A DNA stretch of 64,000 nucleotides from positions 65,981 through 129,980 of the forward strand of contig NZ_JAWDIE010000010.1 of the NCBI RefSeq assembly GCF_037688875.1, in the 5' to 3' direction. The stretch comes from Amphibiibacter pelophylacis (GTDB lineage: Bacteria; Pseudomonadota; Gammaproteobacteria; Burkholderiales; Burkholderiaceae_C). Within the stretch, counting starts at the first letter, position 1, and each line of letters starts with the position of its first letter. The translations under genes were made by a program, and so were the position numbers. The notes beneath the pieces are model-generated. The model did not search any database. It was given only the letters and a program-made list of their open reading frames with translations, and was not told the origin of the DNA. Below, piece by piece: positions 17,558 through 27,165 of the stretch.

Positions 17558-18895
17558 TCAGCGCTGGGCCAGGTCGTCGCGGCTGGTCTCGCGCGCCATC
17601 AGCAGCGCCACCAGGGTCACCAGAGCGCACACGCCCAGGTAAATACCCACGCCCTTGAGGCCGTAGCTGTCGTTCAGGCCCACCGCCACCAGCGTGGCGA
17701 CCGAGGCGCCCAGAATCGACGCCAGGTTGTAGGCCAGCGAGGCGCCGGTGTAGCGCACTTCGGTGGGGAACAGCTCGGGCAGGATGGCCGCCATGGGGCC
17801 GAAAGTCAGGCCCATCAGCGTCATGCCCAGCACCAGGAAAATCATCACCCCGCCCGGCGTGCCCTGACCCAGCAGCTGGGGCAGCAGCACAAAGCCGAAA
17901 ATGGCGATCGCGACCGTCGTCCAGATCAGCAGCGTGCGCCGCCCGATGATGTCCGACAGCCAGCCCGAGATCAGGGTGAAAGCGCCAAACAGCAGCGTGG
18001 CGCCCATCAGCATTTCCAGAAACAGGCTTTTGTTGATGCCCAGGCCCGTGACGATACCGGCCGCGTTGGTCGCCGCCGGGCTGACCGAGTACTTCTGGCT
18101 GAACACCGTCATCAGGTAGAACAGCACGTAAGTCGCGACCATGATCAGCGTGCCGATCAGCATGGCGCCGCCGTGCTGGCCAAACACCCGGGCCAGCGGC
18201 ACCTTGACCTTTTTGCCCTGCGCTTCGGCCTGGCGGTAAACGGGAGACTCTTCCAGCGACAGGCGGACATACAGGCCCACCATCACCAGCACCGCCGACG
18301 CCAGGAAAGGAATGCGCCATCCCCAGCTCATGAAATCTTCCGGGCTCATGGACGAGCTGACCGCGAAAAACGCGCCGTTAGCCAGCAGCAGCCCGATGGG
18401 TGCGCCCAGTTGCGGGAAGGAGCCAAACAGGCCGCGCCGTCCGGGCGGTGCGTTCTCGGTGGCGACCAGCGCTGCCCCGCCCCACTCGCCGCCCAGGCCC
18501 AGACCCTGACCGAAGCGCAGCAGGCACAGCAGCACCGGCGCGGCCAGGCCGATCTGGCCCTCGCCCGGCAGCAGGCCGATGAAGAAGGTGGACAGGCCCA
18601 TCACCAGCAGCGACGCGACCAGCGTGGTCTTGCGCCCCAGGCGGTCGCCGTAGTGGCCAAACAGTGCTGAACCCACGGGCCGCGCAATGAAAGCAATCGA
18701 GAAGGTGGACAGCGACAGCAGCGTCTGCGCCGCCGGGCTGGCCGTGGGGAAGAACAGCGGGCCGAACACCAGCACGGCGGCCGTGGCGTAGATGTAGTAG
18801 TCGTAAAACTCGATGGCCGTCCCGACCAGGGACGCACCGAGCACCTTGGCGGGCGAGTTGAGCCGCGCTGCCGCGGCGGTTTGGGGCTGTGACAT
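17558..18895 (-). CDS. MFS transporter, metabolite:H+ symporter (MHS) type
   Basis: 445-residue permease with about 12 membrane helices. The N-terminal third carries the MHS pattern: GTAIEFYDYYIY, FGHYGDRLGRKTTL, LRFGQGLGLGGEWGGAALV. Family members import small organic acids, betaines or aromatic acids; the substrate cannot be told here. ATG 18895 is preceded by AAGGAATCCC. It is 27 bases downstream of the marR gene on the same strand, so it may be part of the efflux operon or read through from it. Confidence 0.88.
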   Translation of the reverse strand: MSQPQTAAAARLNSPAKVLGASLVGTAIEFYDYYIYATAAVLVFGPLFFPTASPAAQTLLSLSTFSIAFIARPVGSALFGHYGDRLGRKTTLVASLLVMGLSTFFIGLLPGEGQIGLAAPVLLCLLRFGQGLGLGGEWGGAALVATENAPPGRRGLFGSFPQLGAPIGLLLANGAFFAVSSSMSPEDFMSWGWRIPFLASAVLVMVGLYVRLSLEESPVYRQAEAQGKKVKVPLARVFGQHGGAMLIGTLIMVATYVLFYLMTVFSQKYSVSPAATNAAGIVTGLGINKSLFLEMLMGATLLFGAFTLISGWLSDIIGRRTLLIWTTVAIAIFGFVLLPQLLGQGTPGGVMIFLVLGMTLMGLTFGPMAAILPELFPTEVRYTGASLAYNLASILGASVATLVAVGLNDSYGLKGVGIYLGVCALVTLVALLMARETSRDDLAQR

Positions 18896-18922
18896 GGGAT
18901 TCCTTTTTCTTCTGCGAGGCAA

Positions 18923-19408
18923 TTACCGGGATTCGGTACAGCCCGATCCGACCCGCATGGCCGGGATGGGCAGACCCAGATTGTCCGCCACATGCGCCAT
19001 GACACGGCGGCAGGCCGCGATGTCGTCAAGCGACAGTCCTTCAAAGCTGCGGCTGCGAAAGGCCAGCAGCCGGGCTTCGATGGCCTGCACGCGCTCTTCG
19101 CCCGCCGGCGTCAGATGCAGGGTTTTGGCGCGGCGGTCGGTGGGGTCGTCCTGGCGCTGCATCAGTCCGGCCTCGACCAGCTGGTCGATGTGACGCACCA
19201 GGGTCGAGCCCTCGATGCCCACATGCTCGGCCAGCGTCACCTGGCGCTGACCGTTGCCCAGGCGCCACAGCACCAGCAGCGCCCAGGCCGCCGCCTGCGA
19301 CAGACCGAAATCGTCCAGCTCGCGGTCGGCGTGGGCGCGGTAGCCCCGGCTGAGCATCACCAGGTGCAGGACGCAGTCGTAGATTTCGCGGTCTCGCGGG
19401 CTCAGCAT
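18923..19408 (-). CDS. MarR family transcriptional regulator
   Basis: 161-residue winged-helix regulator. The recognition region reads VTLAEHVGIEGSTLVRHIDQLVEAGL, and the wing RQDDPTDRRAKTLHLT contains the hallmark DxRR. It sits directly after the EmrB-type gene (36 bases) and is likely an autoregulated repressor of this efflux operon, released by a phenolic or drug ligand. Its probable binding region is upstream of the first operon gene, where a promoter is overlapped by direct repeats. Confidence 0.9.
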   Translation of the reverse strand: MLSPRDREIYDCVLHLVMLSRGYRAHADRELDDFGLSQAAAWALLVLWRLGNGQRQVTLAEHVGIEGSTLVRHIDQLVEAGLMQRQDDPTDRRAKTLHLTPAGEERVQAIEARLLAFRSRSFEGLSLDDIAACRRVMAHVADNLGLPIPAMRVGSGCTESR

Positions 19409-19444
19409 GGCAGCACTCCGGTGGCGGATGGGAACAAGGCCGGA

Positions 19445-20992
19445 TCAATGGCCCGCACTGGCCGGGCCGGCCTTGGCCGAGAACGGCGGCCGGGCAAACC
19501 ACAGCAGCAGGATCAGGCCGACAAAAATCCAGGCCAGCGCATAAAACAGCTCGTTGAAGCCGAGCTGCACCGCCTGCTGGGTGATGAGCTGATTGGCCTG
19601 CGCCAGCTGCGCCGTGGGCGTGGCGCCCAGCAGCGGCAGCGTGGCCGTGGCCTGGCTGTTGTAGGCGGAAATGCTCTCGGTCAGGTGCGCGTGATGGACC
19701 ACGCCGCGCTCGTCCCACAAAAAGGTGGTGATCGATGCCGAAAAACTGCCGCCCAGCGTGCGCAGAAAGGTCGACAGGCCCGATCCGCCGGGAATCTCGC
19801 GCGGTGACAGATCAGACAGCATGATCTGGATCATGGGCATGAAGAAGAAGGCCACGCCCAGACCCATGATGAACTGCGTCAGCGCCACGTGGAAAAAATC
19901 CACCTGCACGACAAACTGCGAGCGCATGAAGGACACCAGGCCCATCACCACAAAGGCGAAGGACGCCATCAGCCGCAGGTCCACCTTCGAGCTGTACTTG
20001 CCCACCACCGGCGTCAACAGGATGGGCAGCAGGCCAATCGGCGCCGTCGCCAGACCCGCCCAGATCGAGGTGTAGCCCAGGTTGCGCTGCAGCCACAGCG
20101 GCACCAGCAGGCCCATGGAGAAGAAGGCCGCATAAGCCATCACCATGGCAATCGTGCCCACCAGAAAGTTGCGCTTGCGAAACAGCGTCAGGTTGACGAT
20201 GGGGTCGTCGTGCGTCAGCTCCCAGATCACGAACACCGTCAGCGCCACGACCGACACCAGCGTCAGCGCCACGATCAGCGGCGAGGCGAACCAGTCGGCG
20301 TCGTTGCCCAGGTCCAGCATGATCTGCAGGCTGCCCACGCCGATCACCAGCAGAAACAGGCCCATGCGGTCCAGCTTCGGGGTCTCGATCGGGTCGCGTC
20401 GCTCACGCATCTGCTGCGCGATCACCGCGCTGGCAAAGAGGCCAATCGGCACGTTGATGAAGAAAATCCATTCCCACGAGTAGTTGTCGGTGATCCAGCC
20501 GCCCAGAATCGGCCCGGCAATCGGCGCCACCACGGTGATCATGGCCAGCAGCGCCAGCGCCATGCCGCGCTTGATGGGCGGGTAGATCGAGATCAGCAGG
20601 CTCTGCGTGATCGGGTACATCGGCCCCGCCACCGCGCCCTGCAGCGCACGGAACAGGATCAGCTCCGGCATGTTCGTGGCGATACCGCACAGGAAGGACG
20701 CCAGCGAGAACAGCATCGTCGCCCAGATGAACAGGCGCACTTCGCCAAAACGGCGCGTCAGGTAGCCCGTCAGCGGCAGGGCAATCGCCGTGCTGACCGC
20801 GAACGAGGTGATCACCCAGGTGGACTGGCCGCTGCTCACGCCCAGGTTGCCCGCAATGGTGGGCAGCGAGACGTTGGCGATGGTCGTGTCCAGCACCTGC
20901 ATGAAGGTGGCCAGACACAGGCCCATGGTGGCGATGCCACGGCTGGGCGGGTTGAATGCGGCCTCGTGGACCGACTGGGCCGGGGTGCTCAT
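19445..20992 (-). CDS. DHA2 family drug efflux MFS (EmrB-like)
   Basis: 515-residue permease with 14 predicted membrane helices, the inner-membrane pump of a tripartite EmrAB-TolC-type system. Visible motifs are LATFMQVLDTTIANVSLPTI in helix 1, TRRFGEVRLF in the loop 2-3 motif A position, and GPILGGWITDNYSWEWIFFI (motif C region). It lies 6 bases after the membrane-fusion-protein gene and before marR. Substrates are probably hydrophobic drugs or weak acids. Confidence 0.93.
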   Translation of the reverse strand: MSTPAQSVHEAAFNPPSRGIATMGLCLATFMQVLDTTIANVSLPTIAGNLGVSSGQSTWVITSFAVSTAIALPLTGYLTRRFGEVRLFIWATMLFSLASFLCGIATNMPELILFRALQGAVAGPMYPITQSLLISIYPPIKRGMALALLAMITVVAPIAGPILGGWITDNYSWEWIFFINVPIGLFASAVIAQQMRERRDPIETPKLDRMGLFLLVIGVGSLQIMLDLGNDADWFASPLIVALTLVSVVALTVFVIWELTHDDPIVNLTLFRKRNFLVGTIAMVMAYAAFFSMGLLVPLWLQRNLGYTSIWAGLATAPIGLLPILLTPVVGKYSSKVDLRLMASFAFVVMGLVSFMRSQFVVQVDFFHVALTQFIMGLGVAFFFMPMIQIMLSDLSPREIPGGSGLSTFLRTLGGSFSASITTFLWDERGVVHHAHLTESISAYNSQATATLPLLGATPTAQLAQANQLITQQAVQLGFNELFYALAWIFVGLILLLWFARPPFSAKAGPASAGH

Positions 20993-20998
20993 GGTGGA

Positions 20999-22177
20999 TC
21001 AGCTATGGCTCGGCAGGTTGGCGGTGATCACCTCGCGCACCACCGCATCGGCCTGGTTGAGCTGGTCGGTGTAGACCGACGTGGCCTGCGTGCCGCGCTG
21101 GTCGGGCACGGCCGCCAGCACCGGGCCCTTGCGGTCGTGGATATCGACATCCACCGACATCGACATGCCCACGCGCAGCGGGTGCGTCTGCAGCTGTTTC
21201 ACGTCGGTGAAATCGACCTGCACCGGCACGCGCTGCACGATCTTGATCCAGTTGCCCGTGGCGTTCTGCGCGGGCAGCAGCGAAAAGGCGCTGCCCGTGC
21301 CCAGCCCCAGGCTGGTGATGCGGGCGCTGTACGTCACGTCCGATCCGTACAGATCAGCGTGCAGCGTGACCGGCTGGCCCAGGCGCAGATCGCGCAACTG
21401 GGTTTCCTTGAAGTTGGCATCGACCCAGACGGCCTGCAGCGGCACCACCGCCATCAGCGCCTGACCGGCCTGAACGTTCTGGCCCAGCTCGGCGTTGCGC
21501 TTGCCGACAAACCCGTCCACCGGCGCGACGATGTGCGTGCGCTGCAGGTCCAGCCAGGCGGCGCGCAGGCGGGCGGCAGCCACTTCGACCTCGGGGTTGC
21601 TGTCCACGGCAGCGTCGCCCAACAGCACCTGGCGGCCCTGGAACTGCTCGCGGGCGCTGGCCAGCGCGGCGCGGGCGCGGGTCAGGGCGTTGCGCGCCTG
21701 GCTCAGCTCTTCGGCCGAAACTGCACCGCTGGGCGCCAGACGCTCGCGGCGCTGCACCTCCTGCACGGCCAGTTTTTCGGCGGCCACGGCGGCATTGAGC
21801 TGCGCCTGCGCACCGCTGACCTGCGTGTGCAGGCCGCTGAGCTGGCGCAGCGAAGTCACCAGCGCAGCGCGTGCCGAAGCCAGCGCGAGCTGCGCCTTGC
21901 TGTCGTCCATTTCGGCCAGCACCTGGCCAGCCTTGACGGGATCGCCGTTGTTCACCAGCACGCGCACCAGCGTGCCGGGCGTCTGCGCCGACACCGGCAC
22001 GATGTGGCCGGCCACGTAGGCGTCGTCGGTGCTCTCGTACCAGCGGCCGTCCAGCAGATACCAGGCGGCTGCGGCGATGGCGCCCAGCACCACCACGGCG
22101 CCGACGCCGCGCAGCCACAGCTTGCGCTGGCGGGGTTTGTCACTGACAGGGGTGTCGGGGGAGGAAGTCGTGCTCAT
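20999..22177 (-). CDS. HlyD/EmrA-family periplasmic adaptor
   Basis: Membrane fusion protein of 392 residues that bridges the EmrB-like pump and the outer-membrane factor. One N-terminal membrane anchor lies at about residues 25-45, then YESTDDAYVAGHIVPVS (the EmrA biotinyl-lipoyl entry), a long coiled-coil hairpin at about 95-200, and VDGFVGKRNAELGQNVQAG as the second lipoyl half. ATG 22177 is chosen because GGAGC lies upstream; an ATG five codons earlier is less well placed. Confidence 0.92.
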   Translation of the reverse strand: MSTTSSPDTPVSDKPRQRKLWLRGVGAVVVLGAIAAAAWYLLDGRWYESTDDAYVAGHIVPVSAQTPGTLVRVLVNNGDPVKAGQVLAEMDDSKAQLALASARAALVTSLRQLSGLHTQVSGAQAQLNAAVAAEKLAVQEVQRRERLAPSGAVSAEELSQARNALTRARAALASAREQFQGRQVLLGDAAVDSNPEVEVAAARLRAAWLDLQRTHIVAPVDGFVGKRNAELGQNVQAGQALMAVVPLQAVWVDANFKETQLRDLRLGQPVTLHADLYGSDVTYSARITSLGLGTGSAFSLLPAQNATGNWIKIVQRVPVQVDFTDVKQLQTHPLRVGMSMSVDVDIHDRKGPVLAAVPDQRGTQATSVYTDQLNQADAVVREVITANLPSHS

Positions 22178-22257
22178 CGTGGGGCTCCGCAAGGGGAAGG
22201 ATTCGTTCAGTCCAGAAAATCAGGAAAATCAGAAATCGGGGGAAGGAAACGGTCGGC

Positions 22258-23736
22258 TCAGCGCGCCGGGTCCGTCGCAAAACCACCGCCCAGCGCGGCC
22301 ACCAGCGCCAGGCTGGTCTGCCACTGGCGCTGGCGCAGGCCCTGCTGCTGCTGCTGCGCCGCCAGCGCGGCGGTCTGCGCGTCCAGCGCCTCCAGGGCGT
22401 TGCCCAGGCCTTCGCGGTAGCGCAGGCGGGCCAGATCGGCGGCCTTGGCGGCCTGGTCCACAGCCGTCTGCTGGGCCGCGATCTGGGCGTCCAGCGCGCG
22501 GCGGGTCTGCCACTGGTCGACCGCATCGTTCAGCGCGGTGACCAGGGTCTGGTTGTACTGGGCCACGGCTTGGTCATAGCGGGCGTCCTGCTGAGCCAGG
22601 CCTGCGCGCAGGCGGCCACCGTCAAACAGCGGCAGGCTGATGCTGGGCCCGATGTTGGCAAACAGCGACGGGATCGAGAACAGCGTCAGCGTGTCCTGGC
22701 TGCCCAGTGATCCGGCCAGCGCACCCAGCGAGACATTGGGCATGAAGCGCGCTTTCTGCGCGCTCACGCTGGCCTGCGCGGCCTCGACGCGCCAGCGCGC
22801 CGCGACCAGATCCGGCCGGCGGCCCAGCAGACCCACGGCCAGGTCGCCCGGCAGACGGCGTCCCAGCGCCAGCAGCGCGGGGGCGTCCAGGCGCGGAGCG
22901 CGCAAATCCAGCGTGCTGTCCGGCCCGGCGCCGATCAAAGTGGCGAGAGCCAGACGGGCGTGCTGCACGGTCTGGCGGCTGGCCTCCAGCTGCTGGCGAG
23001 CCTGCGCCTGAGCGCTGCGCGAGCGCGCCAGGGTGATGGCGTTGTCCAGGCCATCGCGGCTGCGCTGCTGCACCAGAGCCAGCAGGCGGGTGGCCGTGTC
23101 CACCCCGGTCTGGGCCAGCTTTTGCGTGACCTGCGCCTGCGCCCAGGCCACATAAGCCTGCGTCACCTGCGTGGACAGCGCCAGCCGGGCGGCGTGGGTA
23201 TCGACCTCGGCGGCTCGCGCCTGGCCGACCGCGGCCTGCAGCGCCTGGGCGTTGGCGCCCCACAAATCCAGATCCCAGCTAGCGCGTACCAGCGCGTTTT
23301 CGCCCAGCTTGGGATTGCCGTCCAGCACCTGCGGCGCCAGACCCGTCGGCAGACGCGTCAGCGACACGCCGCCGCTGGCGCCCACACTGGGACGCGACTG
23401 CGCCAGCACGCCGCCCGCCGCCGCCTGCGCCTCGCGCCAGCGCGCCTGAGCCAGCGCCAGCGTGGGGCTGCCTTTGAGCGCCCGCTCGATCAGGCTGTTG
23501 AGCTGCGCGTCACCCAGCGCCGTCCACCAATCCTGGCGCGGCCAGGCGGCGGGGCTGAGGTCGGTCGTGCTGCGCGTGGCGCTCAGGCGGGTGGCGTCCA
23601 GCGCCTGGGCCTGCGGCGCCAGACCCGCCGGGCTGGCGCAGGCGGCCAGCAGCGCGCTCGCGGCCAAGGCGCTGATCAAGGCGCTGGAGGGCCAGCGGCG
23701 CTGGCGGGTCAGGGTTTGGGAAGGCATGGGGCTCAT
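22258..23736 (-). CDS. Outer-membrane efflux lipoprotein (NodT/OprM family)
   Basis: 492-residue outer-membrane channel for the EmrAB-type pump. The signal peptide ends in a lipobox LLAAC with Cys at about residue 33. Two OEP repeats make up the body; typical patterns are QDWWTALGDAQLNSLIERAL and LVAARWRVEAAQASVSAQKA. It is the first gene of the minus-strand operon OMF-adaptor-pump-marR, preceded by a promoter at 23772-23800. Start could also be the ATG three codons later. The gap to the adaptor gene is 80 bases. Confidence 0.9.
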   Translation of the reverse strand: MSPMPSQTLTRQRRWPSSALISALAASALLAACASPAGLAPQAQALDATRLSATRSTTDLSPAAWPRQDWWTALGDAQLNSLIERALKGSPTLALAQARWREAQAAAGGVLAQSRPSVGASGGVSLTRLPTGLAPQVLDGNPKLGENALVRASWDLDLWGANAQALQAAVGQARAAEVDTHAARLALSTQVTQAYVAWAQAQVTQKLAQTGVDTATRLLALVQQRSRDGLDNAITLARSRSAQAQARQQLEASRQTVQHARLALATLIGAGPDSTLDLRAPRLDAPALLALGRRLPGDLAVGLLGRRPDLVAARWRVEAAQASVSAQKARFMPNVSLGALAGSLGSQDTLTLFSIPSLFANIGPSISLPLFDGGRLRAGLAQQDARYDQAVAQYNQTLVTALNDAVDQWQTRRALDAQIAAQQTAVDQAAKAADLARLRYREGLGNALEALDAQTAALAAQQQQQGLRQRQWQTSLALVAALGGGFATDPAR

Positions 23737-23771
23737 GGCTTTGCTTCGAAGTGTTCACTGCACGGGATCGA

Positions 23772-23800
23772 ATTATTAGCTTTCAAACTATTAGCATCAA
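23772..23800 (-). promoter_or_regulatory. Predicted promoter and operator of the efflux operon
   Basis: On the minus strand TTGATG (23800-23795) and AATAAT (23777-23772) are 17 bases apart, in an AT-rich island. The direct repeat TATTAGC at 23774-23780 and 23789-23795, with 15-base period, overlaps both hexamers and is a candidate binding site for the MarR protein encoded in the operon. The promoter is supported by hexamers and spacing; the operator is inference. Confidence 0.45.
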
Positions 23801-23919
23801 CTTGACTGCGCTGTCACCCTTTCAGGCCCAGGGTCTTGCCGCAGTCCAGCGCCCTGCCCCGCACGGCCTTGCTGCGTGAGACAATCCGGCGCTCTAATTT
23901 CAGCCTCTGGATCTACACC

Positions 23920-25341
23920 ATGAACCGCTGCAGCGACGACACCGCCTCCGCCACTTCCGATCTTTCTTCATCCGCCAATTCCCCGGCAACGTCTGGCAAA
24001 AAGGTCTATATCAAGACTTTTGGCTGCCAGATGAACGAGTACGACTCGGGCAAGATGCTCGACGTGCTGCGCGAAGCCGACGGCTACACGCCCACCGACA
24101 ACGTCGAAGAAGCCGACCTGGTGCTGTTCAACACCTGCTCGGTGCGCGAAAAGGCGCAGGAAAAAGTCTTCTCCGACCTGGGCCGCGTGCGGCACCTGAA
24201 GCAAAAAGGCGTGCTGATTGGCGTGGGCGGCTGCGTGGCCAGCCAGGAGGGCGAGGCCATCATCAGCCGTGCGCCTTTTGTCGATGTGGTATTCGGCCCG
24301 CAGACCCTACACCGCCTGCCGCAGATGCTCCAGGACCGGCGCGCACGGGCCAAGCCGCAGGTGGATATCCAGTTCCCGGAGATCGAGAAGTTCGACCATC
24401 TGCCACCCGCGCGCGTCGATGGCGCCAGCGCCTTTGTCTCGATCATGGAAGGCTGCAGCAAATACTGCGCCTACTGCGTCGTGCCCTATACGCGCGGCGA
24501 AGAGTTTTCACGCCCCTTTGAAGACGTGCTGGTTGAAATTGCCGGCCTGGCCGATCAGGGCGTCAAGGAAATCAACCTGTTGGGACAGAATGTCAACGCC
24601 TGGCGCGGCACCGTGGGCCCGGGCGGAGAAACCGCCGATTTCGCTACGCTGCTGGAATATGTCGGCGACATTCCCGGCATCCAGCGCCTGCGTTTCACCA
24701 CCAGCCACCCCAACGAATTCAGCCAGCGCATCATTGACGCCTACGCCAAAGTGCCGCAACTGGTGAACCATCTGCACCTGCCTGTGCAGCACGGTTCGGA
24801 CCGCATCCTGTCGGCCATGAAACGCGGCTACACCGCGCTGGAATTCAAATCCATCATCCGGCGCCTTCGGCTTGTGCGCCCGGACATCAGCGTGTCCAGC
24901 GATTTCATCGTGGGCTACCCCGGCGAAACCGAGGCCGATTTCGAAAAACTGATGCAACTGGTCACCGATGTCGGGTTTGACGCCAGTTTCAGCTTCATTT
25001 ACAGCCCGCGCCCCGGCACGCCCGCCGCCGCTTTGCACGACGATACCCCGCACGAGGTCAAACTGGTCCGCCTGCAGCGCCTGCAGGCCCAGCTGGATGT
25101 GCAGCAGCAGGCCATAGGCCGCACACGCATCAATACCGTGCAGCGGATTCTGGTCGAAGGCCCGAGCAAAAAGGACAAAACCGAGCTGATGGGCCGCACC
25201 GAATGCAACCGCATCGTCAATTTCCCCGGCGGTCCGCAGCCGCAGCGCCTGGTGGGACAGTTAATGGATGTGCGCATCACCCAGGCTTTTGCACATTCAC
25301 TGCGCGGCGAGATTCTGGTCAAGGACGACGCCCCGGCCTGA
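23920..25341 (+). CDS. miaB: tRNA-2-methylthio-N6-dimethylallyladenosine synthase
   Basis: Radical-SAM methylthiotransferase that modifies A37 of tRNAs reading UNN codons. The 473 residues hold the N-terminal UPF0004 domain with Cys in KTFGCQMNEYDSG, NTCSVREKA and GGCVASQEG, the radical-SAM CSKYCAYC motif in MEGCSKYCAYCVVPYTRG, and a C-terminal TRAM domain. ATG 23920 is used; about 30 low-complexity residues precede the family start. It is a single gene, divergent from the efflux operon. Confidence 0.95.
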   Translation: MNRCSDDTASATSDLSSSANSPATSGKKVYIKTFGCQMNEYDSGKMLDVLREADGYTPTDNVEEADLVLFNTCSVREKAQEKVFSDLGRVRHLKQKGVLIGVGGCVASQEGEAIISRAPFVDVVFGPQTLHRLPQMLQDRRARAKPQVDIQFPEIEKFDHLPPARVDGASAFVSIMEGCSKYCAYCVVPYTRGEEFSRPFEDVLVEIAGLADQGVKEINLLGQNVNAWRGTVGPGGETADFATLLEYVGDIPGIQRLRFTTSHPNEFSQRIIDAYAKVPQLVNHLHLPVQHGSDRILSAMKRGYTALEFKSIIRRLRLVRPDISVSSDFIVGYPGETEADFEKLMQLVTDVGFDASFSFIYSPRPGTPAAALHDDTPHEVKLVRLQRLQAQLDVQQQAIGRTRINTVQRILVEGPSKKDKTELMGRTECNRIVNFPGGPQPQRLVGQLMDVRITQAFAHSLRGEILVKDDAPA

Positions 25342-25365
25342 TTCTCCCCGGGGGAAACTGACTTT

Positions 25366-26328
25366 TCAGCGCACCAGATCGCGCAGTGCGCTGTCCCAGT
25401 CGGGATACAGAAACGGCTGGCCGTCCAGCCCCGGCCAGGTCGCGCCCTCGCCCAGCAGTCGGGCAGGCTGCACGCGCTGGCCGTCCAGCACCAGATCAGC
25501 CAGCTCGCCCAAAGCCAGGCGCAGCGCAGCACCGGGCACGCACAACCACTGCGGCCGTCCCAGCGCCCACGCCATGCGCCGCGTGAAATCGGCCTGCGTC
25601 AGCGGCTGCGGCGCCACCAGGTTGACCGGGCCGCTGGCGTTGCAGCGCGCGTCCATCAGCGCCAGCGCGGCACGCACCCAGTCGTCGATGTGGATCCAGC
25701 TCTGGTACTGCTGACCATCGCCCAGGCGCGCCGCCAGGCCCAGCAGCGCGGGCCTCTTGAGCTGGGGCCACAGACCGCCCTGGCGGGCCATCACCAGCCC
25801 GGTACGCAGCAGCACCAACCGCGCCTGCGGCAGCGCTTCGCCCAGCGCCTGCGCGGCAGCCTCCCATTCGCGGCACAGCGCGGCGGCAAAGCCGGGCGCA
25901 GCCGGTGGCGTCTGGTTCTCAGCCAGCGCCTGCGCACCCGTGTCGCCGTAAATGCCGATGGCCGAGCCACTTAGGATCACGCGCGGCCCGGTGATCTGGC
26001 CCTGCGAAGCAGCCGAAGCCGAAGCGGCCAGCGCCTGCAGCTGGCGTGTCACGCCGATGCGGCTGGCACGCAGCAGCGCCTGACGTGCGGGCGTCCAGCG
26101 CCCGCCCGCGATCGATTCGCCCGCCAGATTGATCCAGACCTCGCAGCCCAGCGCGAGCTGGGCCACCGGGCCTTCGAGCGACGCCACCGCCTGCACGCCC
26201 GCACCACACAGGGCCGCAACCTGCGCTGGCCTGCGGCTGTAGACCCAGACCTGATCGCCGCGCGCCAGCAGCGCCCGGCACAGCGCCTGGCCCAGCAGGC
26301 CGGTTCCGCCTGTCATAAAGACTTTCAT
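25366..26328 (-). CDS. TIGR01777-type epimerase (YfcH-like)
   Basis: 320-residue NAD(P)-dependent epimerase/dehydratase-like protein. The nucleotide-binding start reads MTGGTGLLGQALCRALLARG; SGSAIGIYGDTG and the C-terminal DUF1731 region (VPGAALRLALGELADLVLDGQRVQPARLL) mark the YfcH group. The physiological substrate is unknown; relatives are often linked to cell division or cofactor metabolism without firm proof. It is a monocistronic gene facing miaB. Confidence 0.88.
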   Translation of the reverse strand: MKVFMTGGTGLLGQALCRALLARGDQVWVYSRRPAQVAALCGAGVQAVASLEGPVAQLALGCEVWINLAGESIAGGRWTPARQALLRASRIGVTRQLQALAASASAASQGQITGPRVILSGSAIGIYGDTGAQALAENQTPPAAPGFAAALCREWEAAAQALGEALPQARLVLLRTGLVMARQGGLWPQLKRPALLGLAARLGDGQQYQSWIHIDDWVRAALALMDARCNASGPVNLVAPQPLTQADFTRRMAWALGRPQWLCVPGAALRLALGELADLVLDGQRVQPARLLGEGATWPGLDGQPFLYPDWDSALRDLVR

Positions 26329-26387
26329 GGGTATCCTTTGGGGGGTGAGTTCGGGGTTTAAATTGAAGTTTGAAGCGCACAGAATGC

Positions 26388-26421
26388 AAAAAACCCGAAC
26401 ACCTTGCGGTGATCGGGTTTT
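26388..26421 (-). terminator. Terminator after the H-NS-type gene
   Basis: AAACCCGA and TCGGGTTT form the outer stem, with an inner CACC/GGTG pairing; the minus-strand transcript ends in six U. It lies about 60 bases beyond the stop of the H-NS-type gene. Confidence 0.8.
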
Positions 26422-26479
26422 GAAAGATCAGACCTGGAACGACGGAATCAGCGTCAGGATCAGTCCTTTACCGCAGTTT

Positions 26480-26797
26480 TCAGACGGCGAAGCTTTCCAG
26501 CGTGCGGCCGCCTTCAATGGCGTCGCGCAGCCAGCGCGGTTTCAGGCCACGGCCCGTCCAGCTGTTGCCGGTGGCGGCATCACGGTATTTGGCTTCCAGC
26601 TTTTTACCGGCAGCGGCAGAGCGCGCACGGCCTGCCGTTGCGCCACGCTCGGGAATATCGTCTTTGGTCAGGTCGTAACGCTGCATCAGATCGCGAATCT
26701 GGCCGATAGCGCCCGCGCGCTCTTCACGCTGGCGGCGCGAAATCTGTTCTTCAAGGGCGGCTTTTTCAGCCATCAGCTGGTCGAGGGACTTGTCCAT
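26480..26797 (-). CDS. H-NS family nucleoid protein
   Basis: 105-residue protein. Residues 1-45 form a helical oligomerisation segment (MAEKAALEEQISRRQREERA); the C-terminal H-NS DNA-binding motif is seen as YRDAATGNSWTGRGLKPRWL, matching the WTGxGRxP-type AT-hook-like loop. Such proteins silence AT-rich DNA. ATG 26797 has AGGAG at proper distance. It has its own terminator. Related short H-NS paralogs are common in Burkholderiales. Confidence 0.9.
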   Translation of the reverse strand: MDKSLDQLMAEKAALEEQISRRQREERAGAIGQIRDLMQRYDLTKDDIPERGATAGRARSAAAGKKLEAKYRDAATGNSWTGRGLKPRWLRDAIEGGRTLESFAV

Positions 26798-26892
26798 GGG
26801 TTCTCCTGAAAGGGAAAGATAAACTGTGGTGCGATTATGCCAAACTTTATTTCCCTTTCCTGGCAAAAGATCACGTAAAGAAATATTTTGCG

Positions 26893-27165
26893 TCAGGCTT
26901 CGGGCGGAACATAACCGGCGGGCTGATCGCCACCGCCGCCAAACAGGAACTGTTCCATCTGCCGGGCCAGATACTGGCGCGCGCGCAGGTCGGCCAGATT
27001 CAGACGGTTTTCATTGACCAGCATGGTCTGATGACGCTTCCAGGCTTCAAAAGCCTCGTGGCTGATCTGGTTGTATATGCGCGCACCCAGTTCGCCCGGA
27101 TAGGGGGCGTAGGTCATGCCGGGGGCCTCTTTTTTGAGGTAAACGCATTGCACCATGCGGGTCAT
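26893..27165 (-). CDS. yggX: Probable Fe(2+)-trafficking / oxidative damage protection protein
   Basis: 90-residue YggX-family protein that protects iron-sulfur clusters from oxidation. The family opening MTRMVQCVYLKKEAPGM, with the conserved Cys at residue 7, and ISHEAFEAWKRHQTMLVNE are present. The start has AGGAG. It is transcribed in the same direction as the small membrane gene upstream, with 135 bases between them. Confidence 0.95.
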   Translation of the reverse strand: MTRMVQCVYLKKEAPGMTYAPYPGELGARIYNQISHEAFEAWKRHQTMLVNENRLNLADLRARQYLARQMEQFLFGGGGDQPAGYVPPEA

